A stretch of DNA of 64,000 nt from assembly GCF_030247185.1 (NCBI RefSeq), contig NC_080571.1, positions 46,851,002-46,915,001 of the forward strand, read 5' to 3'. Below, piece after piece: positions 20,859-32,900 of this stretch (the first letter of the stretch is position 1; each line of letters opens with the position of its first letter). Position numbers and translations under genes: made by a program. Below the pieces are notes generated by a model. That model was given only the letters and a program-made list of their open reading frames with translations, did no database searches and had not been told where the DNA came from. Source of the stretch: Malaya genurostris. Lineage: Eukaryota > Arthropoda > Insecta > Diptera > Culicidae.

Positions 20859-21112
20859 TTGACAGTTCAGCGGTACTCTTTACAAACAAGCTTAAACAAA
20901 AATCGAAGAACACATTTCAAACAATCATCTTTACACTTTGCAAATAGTCACTTTTATTTATTAAATCTTAAAAACAAACCGTATCAAATTGTGAGCAAAT
21001 GTTTTAATACTTTATTTAGGCGATATGGACCGTAAATGCTCTCATTCAATTTGTCAACAGAAAAACAAAAAAATCTCTGTTTACAAACAGTACTGCTGAA
21101 CTGTCAAAATGT
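20859..21112. mobile_element. 254-bp MITE with 8-bp TSD
   Basis: TTGACAGTTCAGCGGTACT near the left end pairs with AGTACTGCTGAACTGTCAA near the right. ATTCATCC is duplicated at 20851-20858 and 21113-21120. The right TIR has a few extra bases (AATGT), so the left end may be trimmed. It is hAT-like by TSD length. Confidence 0.72.
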
Positions 21113-21120
21113 ATTCATCC

Positions 21121-22586
21121 GATTGAGGTTAGCAGTGACGGTAAAAAATTTAATAGGGCATTTCATTTGAATCTCGGTGTCTGAGAAAGTCGAGTGCGCG
21201 TTTTTAACGTAGGACTACGTCTTTCTTTACTATGCTCATCTGGGTGCATTTTCAAAATTTCACAAGACGGAAGTGTAACGAAATTACTCTAGATTTGATT
21301 TCTCAATAACTTTTTCCCTGTTTGAATATTTTCTCTAATTCCTTCACGAAACGAATGGAAGAAGGTGAAACATTGTTTACTTACATTACAAAAGCATTGT
21401 TTAAATAGTGAAAAAATAAGTCCAAACACGAAACATAAAAATCAACCAATAAATAGACTGATGCGCGTTTGCTAGCTTTAGTCTATGATAATCCATGAAC
21501 AGAGACACGAGTGCGCAGGCTATCATCCACGTCAAGACAATAAAACTACATCCGGCATTATTCAACTGGTTCTTCAGTCAATGACGAATATGAGGCTCCG
21601 CTCCTCAAGCCTGAGCACAGAAAAAAACAACTAGTTCTTCTGTACGCATATCTGCTGTTAGAAGTTCGCAGTGTGAGTTTCGCTTCAAACAAGAGCGATT
21701 GCTTCATCCAACTGCTGGTCATTTGCATTGGAGAAAAAGGAAACGAAAAGTGGGCAACGATGGGAAATATTACACAAAATCAGCTGTTCTAATGGCTTTA
21801 ACTGTTATATAAAGAACAATTAAGATTACTTTCTTTTCAAGTCGAAGGTAAAAATCATCGGTTTAGTGCAAATCTGGAATAATTTGATTAGCTTTGTGCA
21901 GTTTTGCAGAGCGAAATTCGCACCAAACGAGTGCAAATGAAGCCATCATTCGAGAAAAAAAAACTCCCAACAGCGTTCAACATCGTAAAAAATGCCACCT
22001 TCTGAAAGCCCTAAATGAATCCCGCGATTACATCACTCAGCTGCTAGTCGTTTGCGTGCGAGTATCAGAGAAAATACATTTAATCGGTTCGAAAAATGAA
22101 AAATGATAATCCGAAATGAAGTAATCAACCTCAAAATTCTATATGTTGTTATTTTTGTAGCCGTTTAGCAAGTGACAGATTTACTTTGTGCGCCGTTCGC
22201 CAAATGAGAGGCAACCGATTTGTTCGGAATTTTGCTCGTGGAAATAATTTTAAACTGTGTTGAAAGTTAGAGAAATGGTAACCTTCATTTCTTTTCAGAA
22301 TCTAAAGCATTTTTCAAAGAACTAATGAGATTTTACTTGAAATGGTTGATTTATTAGTAGAATAATGTACCAAAATCATCCCGATTCTGTATTTCGTTCA
22401 AATCGGATTGTTTCGATCGAATACGAAATTTTTCATTCTGTAGCTCGATCGAGTTCGAGTTTTCCATACAAAATCATCACTCTATTGAATTACAGAATTC
22501 AAATTTTGACAGTCGGAAGATGTAATCCGATTCGATCGAAAAACAGAACAGGGGTGAATAAATGTACATTTTCGAAGTTATCTGCC
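21121..22586. other. Intergenic DNA with diverged duplicated blocks
   Basis: Two diverged blocks (about 21660-21740 and 21895-22070) share TTCGC, CAAACGAGYGC, CTGCTGGTC/CTGCTAGTCGTTTGC and GAGAAAA words in the same order. They look like old tandem copies of one repeat. No coding frame is supported. Confidence 0.35.
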
Positions 22587-22750
22587 TAGAGTGACTATAA
22601 TCAGAGTGACGACAGCTGTTCGTTTGGGATGACAGCTACCAGTTCCAAACGAGGAATCGACCTGTCAATTCAATGTAAAGCTAATTGAATGTTTTGAATT
22701 GTTGCCAACATTACGGATGAGAATTCGTCACTCTGGTTATAGGCACTCTA
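22587..22750. mobile_element. 164-bp MITE
   Basis: TAGAGTGACTATAATCAGAG at the left pairs with the right end (reverse complement TAGAGTGCCTATAACCAGAG), 26 bp with two mismatches. ATCTGCC is duplicated at 22580-22586 and 22751-22757, giving a 7-bp duplication as for the MITE at 1647-1883. Confidence 0.85.
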
Positions 22751-22943
22751 ATCTGCCCCTTATCGACAGCAGTCTCAAGTCAATCTCGACGTTATGTCTC
22801 TAACCTACAAGTTTTTTTTTTCTTTTTTTTGTGCACATTTTATCCCGTTGCTCCTGAACCGAAATCTCGATCCGAATAGAAATTCAACAGCATGTTAAGA
22901 GACCAAGGGACCTTTGCGAAATTTTGCGACCTTGACGAAGAGA

Positions 22944-22960
22944 CCCCCCCCCCCCCCCCC
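22944..22960. repeat. Poly-C tract (17 C)
   Basis: This is an uninterrupted run of C, the longest GC homopolymer in the window. Sequencing errors are likely at such a run. Confidence 0.9.
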
Positions 22961-23963
22961 TCCACGTATACCTGTATTTATTACCGAGAAAATAAGATTT
23001 TTTCCAATTTACATTCACATGGATAGTCGGATATGTTCTCACAATAACCAGGGTACCCTCTACTGTTTATGTACAGCAATATATTAGAGTAGTATGTGAA
23101 TGTGACAATAATTATACGCCTTATAAATTCTCATGCAGCATACATTTTTATAAACAACATATGTAGACCAATCTAAGCTGTTGCAACGGACATCGATTTT
23201 TTCATACGAACATTGTTTTCTAACCTTCTTCTTTACACGATGAGCAAGGACACAATCTCCACAATCGTTTCGAACTACGATGTTCAAATTGTAGCTATCC
23301 ATTATGATGAGAGATGTTGGTAGGGGTCAAACAAGTGGCATTAAGTGTAATAGTAATATAATTAAAAATATATCCCGTGCGTTGAACGTTCCATAAAGTA
23401 GCTAGAAGACCAGGTTTGGTAGGTTGTGATAGGACAACATTAGAACAGACATTTTTGTTAAACAAATAAATTTGTCCATGGTTTCGCTATAGGGCCCTGA
23501 CGGGTACATAATTGCACAATGAGTTCATAATAACTAAAACAGAAGGAAACATTAACAAATAATTATTAACAGATGGTGATTTTCTACGACCTAAGAAAAA
23601 AATCAAAAAGATACCAGTACGTCTCAATACTAAAAGTGTAATGTTAGAATTCATTTCTTGCTCTGTTTTGCTCTTTTGCCCCAACTTTTTGACAACTCGG
23701 AACAAAAGAGCAAAGCATCGTAGCGGTGCTGAATTATTTAAATTATTCCGCATGTTAGTTATATGGATATACTTAAAAGAACGAAATGCCATCAATTTGC
23801 AATTGATTGCAGAGCTTTAAAATCTAGAGAAACTTAATGGTCTCTTTTTTTCCTATAACTCTCTTACGGGTTACAAATAATTCCTAATAAATTTTATATT
23901 TACACATGAAATAACAGCCCTGCGAAAGTTTTTTCTTATGAATGCAAATGGTTGGATTTTGTT
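22961..23963. other. Region downstream of the CREB3-type gene
   Basis: This holds the 3' flank of the bZIP gene, presumably its 3' UTR for part of the length. No other gene is supported; the open stretch at 23487-23795 (-) lacks family features. Confidence 0.35.
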
Positions 23964-26900
23964 TTAAAGGAGCAGCTTTCTTTTATTATTCTGTTGTTGA
24001 ATCTGTTGCGAAGCATTCAATTTTCGTCCAACCTCTTCTACGCTTGTTTCCGATGAAATCGTTCGCGCCCCTGCTGCTGTCACCAGCAACTCAATGTTTT
24101 GCCCGTCTTTAATAGCCAAACCAGGAGAACTAGCGAATGTGTCGATATTGTAGTTGTTTTTATTGGATATCGAATCCAGCAGTTCACGATCGACGATTAT
24201 CTCACTGTGTTCCATTTTTATATTGTATTCCGAATTTAGTTGATTCATTTGTTGCTCGAAAGCGTCTTGTATTTTCTGCACTTTTTGATTGAACTCTTCG
24301 GTTTCCTGTTTGATGCGTATTTTGCTGCTTCCGTTCCAAATGTCGTCGTCCACGTCGTACTCCACCAGCGAGTGAGTTTTTGCCCTCTTTGCCTTCGGTT
24401 CCCCCTCGGAAGAATAGTCATGCTCGCTGGCAATCAGTGAATTCACGTTGAACGCCATGATGTCATCGAAGTTCATCTCCTCGTCAACCAGTGCGTCACC
24501 CAGCTGTTCCTTGGTGTCGAACAGAAGCGAGCGCCGATTTTGGGCCTGTGTTTGTACCTGCGTCTTATCGGCAGCGGCTTCCTGCAGCAACTCGGCCATC
24601 TCGAGCGAATCCTGTATGTTCTGCTGCTGGTGGGAACCACCGAGATTGAGGTTCGGTACCGCCACCAGGGCCATGCTGAGCAGCAACACCATCAGACAGG
24701 TGGCCGGCTGGGTGGTCTTGCCGGTACCCTTGGTTAGCAGCGACTGGATCTTCTTCATCTGGCTCATGAGATCGTGGTTCTGGCTTTGCAGAATCTTGAT
24801 ACGCTTCAGCAGCGTCTGGTTCTCCTCGGTGCACTGTTTGACCCTGCGAAGGTGGAAGAAACGGTTTGTTTGTTAGAATTCTAAAGTTGTTTTTATCGTC
24901 GATGGTTTATTAAATTGAAATTTATGTTTTATTTATTGTATTTTTCTATCCAAATTGAGAGTCTGAGGTAAATATAGGAACGGGTTCCACTGGGCAGGAC
25001 AAATTCACCGTATTCTCTCGAGTTGCCACCCTGTGATTTCTATTTGGTACCAAACCTAGAGAAGTCACTCACTGGAAATAGACTGGAAACGAATAAAGAG
25101 GTCATCACCGCACGGGGAACCTATTTTACAGACTTTGGGAAAACTTATTATTTGGACGGGCAGGTTAAAAAAAGTTCAAGCTTGATCGCTGGACAAATGA
25201 ATCACGCTAAATGGAAATTATGCAGAAAACAAATCTTCACTTTTCCAAAACAATTGTAATTACTTTTGTAGGCAAAGTATTTATTGAGTGGCTCGCATAG
25301 CTGCGGAATATATCATGTGAACACCACACCTAAAAATGTTGGTAAAGGCTGAGTAATACGTAATACAGACCCTATTGAGGTCATTAGCCTCTTCCCAGTA
25401 ACTCCTATCCCTACGTCTCAATGAAACCTGGCTGGGCTGCGAGCAACTTTAGAGAAGATCAGGTAACCAACCGCGGTGAGACGATTAGAAAGTTCAGCGC
25501 CCACCGACTGACAAACGAAAACGACCTACAACTCATCGTTACCCCTGGAGTTCACCACGGACGGCACTTCTTCGACATTATCGACATCAGAACCTATTGT
25601 GGCGCTAACGTCGACTCTGACCACAATCTGGTGTTGGTAAAACTGCGCCCTAAACTCCGTCATAAGCAATGTACGGTTCAACCTAGAGCGACTGAAGCAA
25701 TCGGATGTCGGCTCAGAATACTCGCAGACTCAAGGTAGCATTGCCAGACGAGAGCGAGCTCGATGTTGCTTCCCTAGAAGACTGTTGGAGTACAGTAAAT
25801 GCAACCATAGATTTTTCGGAAGAAAAAAGCTACCAAGAAGAAGAGTGCGAGGAAATAGAACTGCTTTACCGCTCTCAAGAAACACGGAAGTTCTACAAGA
25901 TCCCGCAACGACCCTGTGCCGTGAGTCGAAATGTACAGGGATAAGGAGGGGAGCCTCTTTACGGACGGACGTAAGGTTATTGAAAGGTGAAAGCAGCACT
26001 TCGATGAGCTCCTGAACGTAGGCATGGGGGTTCAAAGATAACGGAGGAAACGACTACGTCAATGCAGCAGAAGACGGAAATGATCCACAGCTCCCACACT
26101 GAGGGATCTTAAGGATGCCATGCAAAAGCTCAAAGCCTTGGCATTACATACATTCCTTTTGTTGAATTTGGCCTCTCTGTTCCATCAGACTTTGCAGCCG
26201 AGTCTTAAGCGTACAGAATCATTGCATGGCTAGTACTACGATCCTAGTGACACTATCCTGACTTCCAGGTCGGGGCTCGAACATATGAAAACTGCAGGGT
26301 TGTTACGTTAGCGAAGCATTACACCACTATTTTAATGAAGGTGATATTTTGTGCAGAACTTGAAAACTCACTTAAATATAATTTGAAAATCTGCATAAAT
26401 TTTTCATATAAACACAATAAATAAATCTGCATACAACACGTCACTTTGAGAAACCCCATGAAACCGATTTCATTTTTATTCTCCATCTTTTTCGATGTCC
26501 TTAGTTAATTAATATTCTCTGATGTACGGAACATGTTACAGTAAAAATAAAAATGCTTACAAATGCGATTTTGAAAGAATTTCAGCGAAGACATTTTTTT
26601 GCTTCAATATTTTCTTGCTCGGCAAGCATTTTCTTTTTTGTAAGAAGAATTATAAGGTAGACCACATCAGGATGATCTGATTTACTCTTTTTAATTTCAA
26701 TTTCAATTATAATAGCGCCTTCTCCTGTTGTCAGATTTCACTCTGAATGTCCACTGGAGCTAGTTTCTGTCAAATTGTTCTCCAGCAGGCATAAAATCTC
26801 CTCATCTTTTGTATAAATAGATTAAAATCATTCAAATGATACATTTCCTTAGATAAAGTGCTTCTATAGTAGCTAAAACTTATGAGACAGTAACATAAGA

Positions 26901-29900
26901 AAAAATTTCTTGATAACATTACGTGATAAATGAAAGCCGAAAGAATTGAGCATTTGTTAAATATGCGGCACATGCTAGCAATGGGCTTGTTATATCCATA
27001 ATAAGTCCTAATATAGGGAATCCGAAGAAAAAATTAGGATCGAAGATTACGACGTTGAATTTCAAATTGTAACAATTGCAATTGCTCGGAGCAATCGATC
27101 TGCGACTGAAGTATGTCGGCCACAAAACTAGCCTTACAAACATCGCGACGGACAGATAATAAATCGAGATCAATCAGTTTGCAGCGGTCATGGTAACACG
27201 GTAAGTTTAAAGGATATCTCCATGGAAGACGTCGGAGAGCGAATCGGAGAAATTAGCGTTGAATCGCTTCAATGCGTTGGATTTCGTTTTGGTAATAAGG
27301 TGACCAGATAACAGCAGCATATTCGAGCGTTGAGCGAACTGAAGCGCAATACAGAGCTTACAAGCAATCCACATCAGAGAATTTTGATGTGGAACACATC
27401 TTTATTTTCTATATAGAGCTGCAAATCAGAAACTCAAGAAAAATACACGTAGAAATGTGGTCAGGTTTTAAACACTTACAGCTCAGTCTATTTTGTATCA
27501 ATTATCATTATTATTTCACCATTTGATTGGAAATATTTCTACACATTGATTTGAATGTTCATAACCATGATTTTTTTATTGTATATCATTGAATTGTTGA
27601 TTAATAGCTAGCAGTGTCCTATTTTACTGCAAAAAATTTCCGGCATACCGGATTTCCCTGCCATAGTCGACGGTTTTGAAGCAGTAGGCGATATATCAAA
27701 GTGAAAGCATCGCTCTGATTGGTCAATCGATGCTAAAGTGGAGCTGTTGGAAGCACGCGAATCTATAAATATAAGCGAAATTATAGCTAACGTTTCAGTC
27801 CTACGAGTACCATGCTATGGGTAGGTTGTTGCTACACAGCAAGACAAAAAGTGCCATATACGATTTGAAGCTTTTATTATTATGCTCTGATCTTGTGTCA
27901 TGCAAGATCGGATGAAAATCCATATTATGTCGCTTTGCCTGAGAAATTGACAACTACCCCGGGGTAACTTTTCAGTGCTTTAGATTTATTTCTAATTTAC
28001 ATAAAAAGAACTCGATTGATAAAGAGAAAAAGTTTATCGCTTCAACCGAAATCGCAGAATGGTTTTAAAGGCAGAGAAACGCTATAAAAATAACTGCTTG
28101 CATACAAAACTTGAACACAAGCTTTGCGAAAAGAAGCTTAAATATCGATATCCGTATAGCAAGCCTAAATATCGATATCCGTATCGTGTACAAACATATA
28201 ATTGCATACATTTGGGTTATTGGTGTAATTTCGTCGGCTACAAAACAAATACAAATCACGATAAATAAAGTCTATATTCTGGGTTCGCGTGTTCGGTTTT
28301 GGTTCAATCTAAGCAGACTCTCGTACATTTGCGAATTCAAAAGTGTGACGATATTTTTTTTCAAATAAAATTTTATTGGGCTCATTTGCTTTAGCTTAAC
28401 GTGGCCGATTGTCTTGTTGTTTGGGAGAGAGAAAGGGATGCCGTATTACGGGGCGGCATACTCCCCTAGTGTTAGTAAGGGGACATAGGGAAAGTGGGAC
28501 CTACACAGTATTAAATTGAAATTTAAATACATCATTTGTTTGTGGCATACATCTTTTAGACACACTTTGCGTTCGATGAATCTTCATGTTCTTCAGCTTG
28601 TAGCAATGAAGAGATTATTCTGGATTGGGATGCTTTGTTGGTGTGACGTTTTTTGGTAGCTTCCAGCAACTCGGTCAGTTCAAGGCAGGTGAATGCTCCG
28701 AATCATCGTTTATACAGGCCATACTGTCAGCAACGTAAAAAAAAGTGTGACGATTGATTGAACTGTTTGATTGTAGATCATTAGAAATTTTGGTTGCCTT
28801 GTTTCACATCAATGGTTCGATCAACCCCATGGGGCTGATCCTTGTAGTTTTTTTAGTAACGCGGAAAATAAATCCTAATAGCTTTGCTCTATGTGCTCTT
28901 TAAAATTTAACTTTGGATACCAGAAGAACACCCAGGTCCTTAACAGACGATGCGCGTTCGAGAACAGTTTGTGGAATATTATAGTGGAACTTAAATACAT
29001 ATTTTTTGCTACTAAAAGAGATGACGGAGAATTGAGTGGCATTTAAACCCATTTTGAAATATGAAATATGAAAGTCATCGGTGAACGATGGCTTCATACA
29101 CTTGATCGAAAAATTAGATCGTTGAGATACAATAAAATTATAAACGGTCCAAGGTGACTTCCTTGGGGAACTCCAGAGGTAACAGCAAATGGTGAGGTTG
29201 TACAGTCTCCTATTTTCACTATCATGTCATGACCAGTTAGATATGATCGAAGCCAATTTAAAAATGGTCCGTTTAATCCCAGTCTACTTAATTTAAAGAT
29301 CGTTATGTGATGATTAATTTTGTCGAACGCAGCAGCAAAATCGGTGTATGTAGAATCTACTTGTAGTCGTGCTTTTGAAGAACGTATGATTATGGAAGTG
29401 TAGGTTACTAAATTTGGGGAAGTTGAAGGCTTTGGCATGATTCCATGCTGAGTATCAGATATGTAGTCAGAGCAACTGTGTGTTATAAAATCTAGAACTA
29501 TAATTTCAAACAACTTCGATACAGCGCACAAAGCAGCTATTACACGGTAGTTGGATACTATACCCTTGTTCACATAGGATTTCTTCCATATTTCAGGAAA
29601 AAATTCCAGAACGCATAGAACAATTGAAAATGTTGGATAGAGGTACTAACAAACTATTAGAACAATTTCCTATCACCACGGATGGAATCCCAGAACTTCT
29701 TCGTTTCTTTTCTTGTCCAACTGCGCTTCGTAAGCCAGTCATGCAAATTTTGCTTTAAGAATGCGATTGTTATCATACACAAAATTGGTGACCATATTAT
29801 TGAAGAATAGCATTCCATTTATTACGTTCTTTGCATTATTGAACGTGTTTTCACTGAGACGATATCTTTCATCAGACATCAATATCCTTGAGTGCGGAAA

Positions 29901-32900
29901 TCATCTTTTGATTTCCGCATTGGAATGGGAAAACGCAATCAAATATATCGAATAGGTTTTGTAATTCCTGGTAACAGCTCTGTTGAAATAGCAATTTGTA
30001 TCACTCGAGATCGAAGAGAATAAAATCGAAATTTTGTCCACTGAAGAAAACATTTGCTAGAACCACCTTCTAGTAAATTTTGGTTTTATCAAGGTGAAAA
30101 TTCACCAATTCGGCCAACTCGACCAATTGCTGAAACGTTCGTCCATCTTCAATTTGTTAGGGTTTCATAAATCTCACAAGCTTAAAAAATTTGCAAAGAA
30201 CTTTTATTATTTGAACAAATAATTCACAAATGTGGAATGATAGTTTTTTTTAATTCGCGCGAAATCCGCGCCATAGCATCAAAAACTTAGCAGAAATCGC
30301 GGCAAATCCGCGAAAATCACGAAATCCGCGCGACCGTAACAACCCTGCAACTGGCTTGTAAGATCATCGCCGTATGCATTGAACCTCCAATCTGGGTGAC
30401 CGATGGCATCGCAGTTGAGTTCATTAAGATGGGTCCACGAAAGTTGGCCACCTGTCTGAACCGATTAATAGTCAGGAACTCAGGATTATGGAAGTCACCG
30501 TCTGGAGTTACCGGAGAAGTGGAAGGAAGGAGTAATCTGCCCCAATTACAAGAAAGGCGATCATTTGAAATGCGAGAACTTCCGAGCGATTCACAATTCT
30601 CAGATCACCTAAAACGAATGAGTTCGTGGGAAGTTAAGCTGGCTTCATCGACATTATATTGACATTGTTCAACGAAGGGAAAATAACTTATTCGGTTATT
30701 TTCGGAACCAATCAATTAACCCTAAAGAACCGGTTTCGATATAACTTGGTTCATATCTTAAGTAAAATTATGCACCAGGAACTATACCGTTTTTTGATTG
30801 TGTTCCCGTTTTTGTTAGTGAATTTGAACACCTAATCTTATGTAGTTTTTCATTGAAAAACACTGGTGGTGTGAATTGCTCTGGTTTTGCATTATCGAGC
30901 AGAAATGCACATTTTTCATGGTGTTTCATTGCCATGTCTGCTCGAAAGTGCAAAACCGTCACCAGTATTTTTCAATAAAAACACTATTAGTAATACGAAT
31001 ATTTGATTTGATCTGATTTGAATCAAGTGCACTATGTGCGGTTCGTTAGAATTACAATTCCGATACCGTGATTGGTATTGGAGTGTGAATTTGCGTTCAT
31101 AATCACCCAACGAAATGATTGCTATGTCGATTTTCTTTGTGGACCAATCTAGTGGCTATAATATTCATCAATATTCAGGAGTCGCATTCTAACAGAACGC
31201 GGTCAATCCAATTATGTCGCTGACATTACCCGCCCGTCTTTTTATTCCTCAACGAAATTACCCATTGTGTGTATTGTGTAGATCCGCTTAGTTATGCAGT
31301 TATTATTGAATAAATTCTCAAGGGTTCTTCGAAGATTCCAGAAATCGCTGACAATGTACAAATCTGGAGCTGAGCGGAAACCGGGAACTTTATTTAATAA
31401 AAAAAACGAGAAAGCGTTGATTGTTAGCTTCAAGTGAAATCCAAACTTTTCGACACCGGTGTTCCGAAAAGTTCCGTCCAGAATATCAAGAAATAATCTG
31501 GATTGAGATCGCATAAGCTACGGAATCGAGACTTTAGACGAACCGAATAATGAAGAACTGGTACTGCATTAATGACGATGAGACTTACATCGAAGCGGAA
31601 CTTCAAACAGTTACCAGGTGGAGAATATTTCACGGGTAAAAACGAATTTACTGTAGAAGATAGTTTCGAACGAATGAAACGGTCGAAATTCTTTGAAAAG
31701 TATCTAATATGGCAGGCCATGTGCACTTGTGGTAAACGGAATATGTCCAAAAACGATTTTTATCAACAAATCTTCGAAACAAACTACTTATTTCAAAGAA
31801 CTTCTTATCTACTAAATAAAGAAGTAGTCTTTCATAGATATCGAAACAAATACAAAAACTATTTAATACGTTACCTTTCCTCCAACCCATCGACGTATTC
31901 CTTCTTCCGCTTGCGGGAGTCCTGGGCGGAAATCTTGTTGCGAATCTTTCGGCGAATCCGCTTCAGCTCCCGCTCCTCGTGCTTGGTTAGCGGATAGCTG
32001 GTCGGTAAACTGATGCCCTCCTTCGACAGGAGGCGTTTCTCCTCTGTCGTTAGAACCAGTTTCTGATAGCCACCGGAAGCGGTCTTTCCGCCACCGACAA
32101 TGCTATCCCCATCGTCACCGTCTCCGTCGTCATCCAAGTCCTGCTCGGCATCCGAATCGCTGACCATTTGCTGCTTCTGGACCCTCTCAATGACGGAGTT
32201 GCTCTGTTGCATAATGTCTTCGAAAACGAAGCTTTCGTTGTCGCTGGAACTTTGCATTGCATCGCCATCGTCAACTATTACCTGTTCCTTGGCCATGACC
32301 ACGTTTTTCTGGATCAAGCCTTGCTTCGACTGTTGAAGCAAATTGGCGGCGGCCAGTTTGATGTTCGCTGGTTTTGGTTTCAGGGTCGCCGAATTTACGA
32401 TTTTGATAGTACGAAGATCCTGAATCGAAACTGGAACAAGAATCGAACGTCCGTTTTGTTGCTGCTGCTGCTGGACACGAAAAACCCGGCGGACGCCTGT
32501 TTGACCATTGCCGGGTGCTGAAGTTAGCACAACATTTTTATTGTTAATAAACACCGTACCACCGGTTCTACCCGTCACGGCAGTGGCCGCACCATTTTTC
32601 AATTGAAGGGTAACTTTTTTGTTGGCATTCGTCCCGTTGGCGACGGTTATCGTTTGACCATTCTTGGGCGGTGCCACACGATAGATCTTCACCTCTTTTC
32701 CGTTGGTCAACTGTGCCGTCGGTGGGTTCTTATTGATGTACGGCTGAGTGCCGGACACAACGGATTTCACGGACAACTTTTCCTTTTTCGTTACCAATGC
32801 CGGTTGATGTGTTGTTGGCGCTACAGTGGCAAGCGTTTGCGCCGGTTTCTGGACCACTATCGGTGATTTGTGAATCTGTTTGACATAACGTGGCGGGGAA

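Noticed and set aside
32100..32521. Plus-strand frames rich in Ser and Leu
   Set aside because: Antisense of bZIP gene exon B, including its acidic and poly-Q stretches.
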